Assembly (NCBI GenBank): GCA_913057765.1
Contig: CAJXPH010000130.1
Location: forward strand, 1-7,362
From: an uncultured Campylobacteraceae bacterium
GTDB taxonomy: Bacteria > Campylobacterota > Campylobacteria > Campylobacterales > Arcobacteraceae
Direction of reading: 5' to 3'
Length of the DNA stretch: 7,362 nt
Positions 5,930 to 7,362 of the stretch are shown piece after piece. How positions within the stretch are numbered: the first letter of the stretch is position 1; the number at the start of each line of letters is the position of its first letter. Below the pieces are notes generated by a model, which ran no database searches, was not told where the DNA came from, and saw nothing but the letters and a program-made list of their open reading frames with translations. A program made the translations under genes and the position numbers.

Positions 5930-7322
5930 ATGCAAAAGATGAAAGATATTGAAGAATGGTTAACCTATCATGATATCAAAAATTATACAATCTCTGAAAA
6001 CTTACAAATAAAAGTTTATGGTAGTGTAAATTTAAAAAATAAACTTGTAGAAAAAAAATTACCAGTTATATTTGAAAGTATAAATGGTTATTTTGATATC
6101 AGTGAAAACAATTTAGAATCATTAGAAGGATGTCCCTCTATAATTCAAAAAGATTTTAACTGTTCTAATAATAATTTAGCTTCTCTTTTTGGAGCTCCTC
6201 ATACAGTAGGAGATTTTAATTGTTCAAAAAATAGATTAAAAAACCTATCTTATTCTCCTAAAATAGTTGAAGGATATTTCAACTGTTCTGATAATTATAT
6301 TATTTCAATAAATGGAAGTCCACGAACAGTAAAAGGTTATTTTAAATGTTCAAATAATAGTCTTACATCATTAAAAGGTGGTCCTAAGTATATTCAGGAT
6401 TATTTTGATTGTTCTAATAATAAAATTGAACATCTCGTAGGTGGTCCAATAACTGTCGGGCAAGACTATCTTTGCCACTGGAATGAATTAAGAGGATTAG
6501 ATGACATCGCAAATGAAATATCATGGGATTTAACCACTGACATAAGTTTAAACCATATACCAACTAGTAGTTTTGATGAAGAGAAGAAAATATGGAGATA
6601 TAAAGGGAAAGAAGTAATAAAACATATTTATAAACCTATTGTTGCAATAACTAATAAAAATGATATAAGTACTTGGTTGGCTAGCCACCATATTAAAAAC
6701 TTTAAAATACTAGATGATAATTCCGTAAATGTACAAGGAGATGTTCGACTATCAAATGCTTTAGAAAATATGTTAAAACTTCCTATTAATTTTAACGAAG
6801 TAGAAGGAGATTTTGATATAAGTGATAATGTTCTAACTTCATTAGAAGGTTCACCTCAAAAAGTTACAGGAGATTTTCTAGCATATAAAAATGAACTGTA
6901 TTCTCTAAAAGGTGGACCAAAAGAAGTTGGAAAAAACTTTGTTATATTAAAGAATAATATTCGTTCTTTAGTCAATGCCCCGTCAACTGTTGGGGATGAC
7001 TTTATTTGTTCGCACAATCCATTAACTACTTTAGAAGGTATCACAAAGGTTGGAGGTTCAATTTTTACGAGTGTACTTATTCCTATTTTATCATATAAAG
7101 AATTTTCATATCACTCAATACTTACTTATAAATATCTAGGTTCAATGATTATGGAATATTTAGACAAAGAGTATATTACTTTAACGGAGGAAGAAGAAGT
7201 TCATTTAAAAACTAAACAGAATTTAGAAAATGTAATTAGTAAAATGATAAAAGAAAATGCATTAAAAATTGATATGATTAATGATAATTTATTAAAAAAC
7301 CTTACAAAATATAATCTTATTG
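5930..7322 (+). CDS. Large leucine-rich-repeat-like protein of unknown function, 3' end missing (cut by contig edge)
   Basis: An open frame starts at ATG 5930 (TAAAGG at 5918-5923, spacing 6) and runs without a stop to the contig end: 464 genomic residues, then adapter. Layout: a cap domain (about 7-53) beginning IEEWLTYHDIKNYTI; seven 20-21-residue repeats (54-199) with consensus DFnCSnNxLxSLxGxPxxVgg; a linker (200-245); a second cap (246-293) beginning ISTWLASHHIKNFKI; four diverged repeats (294-377); then a non-repetitive, probably helical, acidic/lysine-rich tail (378-464 and beyond). The cap includes the shared pattern of a V-x-G-x-V-x-L strand and an LPxxF segment. No signal peptide or membrane helix is seen, so it is probably cytosolic. 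I recall this repeat type from phage and bacterial hypothetical proteins annotated as LRR proteins, with no known function. Base composition resembles its neighbours. It has its own upstream region and is not clearly in the operon. Confidence 0.85.
5948..6088 (+). repeat. Cap domain, copy 1 (residues 7-53)
   Basis: Key residues are W10, H14-x-I-K-N, G31-x-V-x-L and L44-P45-x-x-F48. It aligns with residues 246-293 of the same protein at an offset of 239-240 residues with one gap. Confidence 0.75.
6089..6526 (+). repeat. LRR-like array 1, seven 20-21-residue repeats (residues 54-199)
   Basis: Repeat starts fall at about Y54, D75, D95, Y116, Y137, Y158 and D179. The unit pattern is [DY]F-x-C-S-x-N-x-[LI]-x-S-[LI]-x-G-x-P-x-x-[VI]-x-G. 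Cysteines fall in one column at C78, C98, C119, C140, C161 and C182. At DNA level the copies have diverged, so the array is old and kept as protein rather than recently amplified. Confidence 0.85.
6665..6808 (+). repeat. Cap domain, copy 2 (residues 246-293)
   Basis: Key residues are W249, H253-H-I-K-N, G270-x-V-x-L and L284-P285-x-x-F288, matching copy 1 position by position. It marks the start of the second half of the duplicated protein. Confidence 0.75.
6809..7060 (+). repeat. LRR-like array 2, four diverged repeats (residues 294-377)
   Basis: Repeats start at about D294, D315, N336 and D357, with the SLEG-SP / SLKGGP / SLVNAP / TLEG ends still clear. The cysteine column is kept only in the last repeat (C360); the others have I, A or I. 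The array is shorter than array 1 and ends in VGGSIF. Confidence 0.8.
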
Positions 7323-7362
7323 CTGTCTCTTATACACATCTGACGCTGCCGACGAAGAGGAT
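7323..7362. other. Residual Nextera (P5 side) sequencing adapter, not genomic
   Basis: Positions 7323-7341 are the reverse complement of the Tn5 mosaic end. Positions 7342-7355 (GACGCTGCCGACGA) are the rest of the reverse-complemented Nextera read 1 adapter. Positions 7356-7362 (AGAGGAT) match the first seven bases of the reverse-complemented S503 i5 index. The repeat-protein frame reads on into it as SYTHLTLPTKR, which is artificial. Confidence 0.97.

Noticed and set aside
6089..6526. Regular ~60-63-base DNA periodicity that could suggest a CRISPR or satellite array
   Set aside because: The period equals 20-21 codons in an open frame, the copies are diverged at DNA level, and there are no identical repeats with unique spacers.
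6856..7044. Minus-strand frame of 62 codons
   Set aside because: It is antisense to the second repeat array of the 3' gene, whose repeat pattern is clear on the plus strand.

Overview
The window is an AT-rich assembled contig with Illumina Nextera adapter left on both ends (1-48 and 7323-7362), so real genomic DNA is about 49-7322. The proteins and the order pyrD - M16 peptidase - dapA - short-chain reductase - pgsA - rseP - yggS point to the Campylobacterota (epsilonproteobacteria). The AT-rich codon use and protein flavour suggest an Arcobacter-like member. From memory, Helicobacter pylori carries the same pyrD-protease-dapA-SDR-(hypothetical)-pgsA order. The family-level placement is inference.

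From 49 to 5780 seven genes lie head to tail on the plus strand. The gaps are 21, 23, -1, -1, 21 and 11 bases, which looks like one operon. It joins housekeeping functions: the last part of class 2 dihydroorotate dehydrogenase (pyrimidine synthesis, cut at its 5' end by the contig edge), an exported zinc protease, dihydrodipicolinate synthase (lysine and peptidoglycan precursor), an enoyl-ACP-reductase-like SDR (probably fatty-acid synthesis), phosphatidylglycerophosphate synthase (phospholipids), the intramembrane protease RseP, and the PLP homeostasis protein YggS. dapA/SDR and SDR/pgsA share TAATG stop-start overlaps, so translation is probably coupled. The common theme is cell-envelope building and quality control.

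A 15-bp perfect inverted repeat sits on the yggS stop codon (5766-5797). It is followed by a short AT-rich intergenic region with a 20-bp-spaced direct repeat and candidate promoters (5798-5929).

From 5930 to the contig end a long open frame encodes at least 464 residues and never reaches a stop codon. It is a leucine-rich-repeat-like protein with an unusual two-part layout: a cap domain plus a repeat array, then a second diverged copy of the cap plus a shorter array, then a non-repetitive tail. This is the accessory gene of the window and the only part whose function is unknown. No RNA genes, CRISPR arrays, insertion sequences or complete novel systems were seen.
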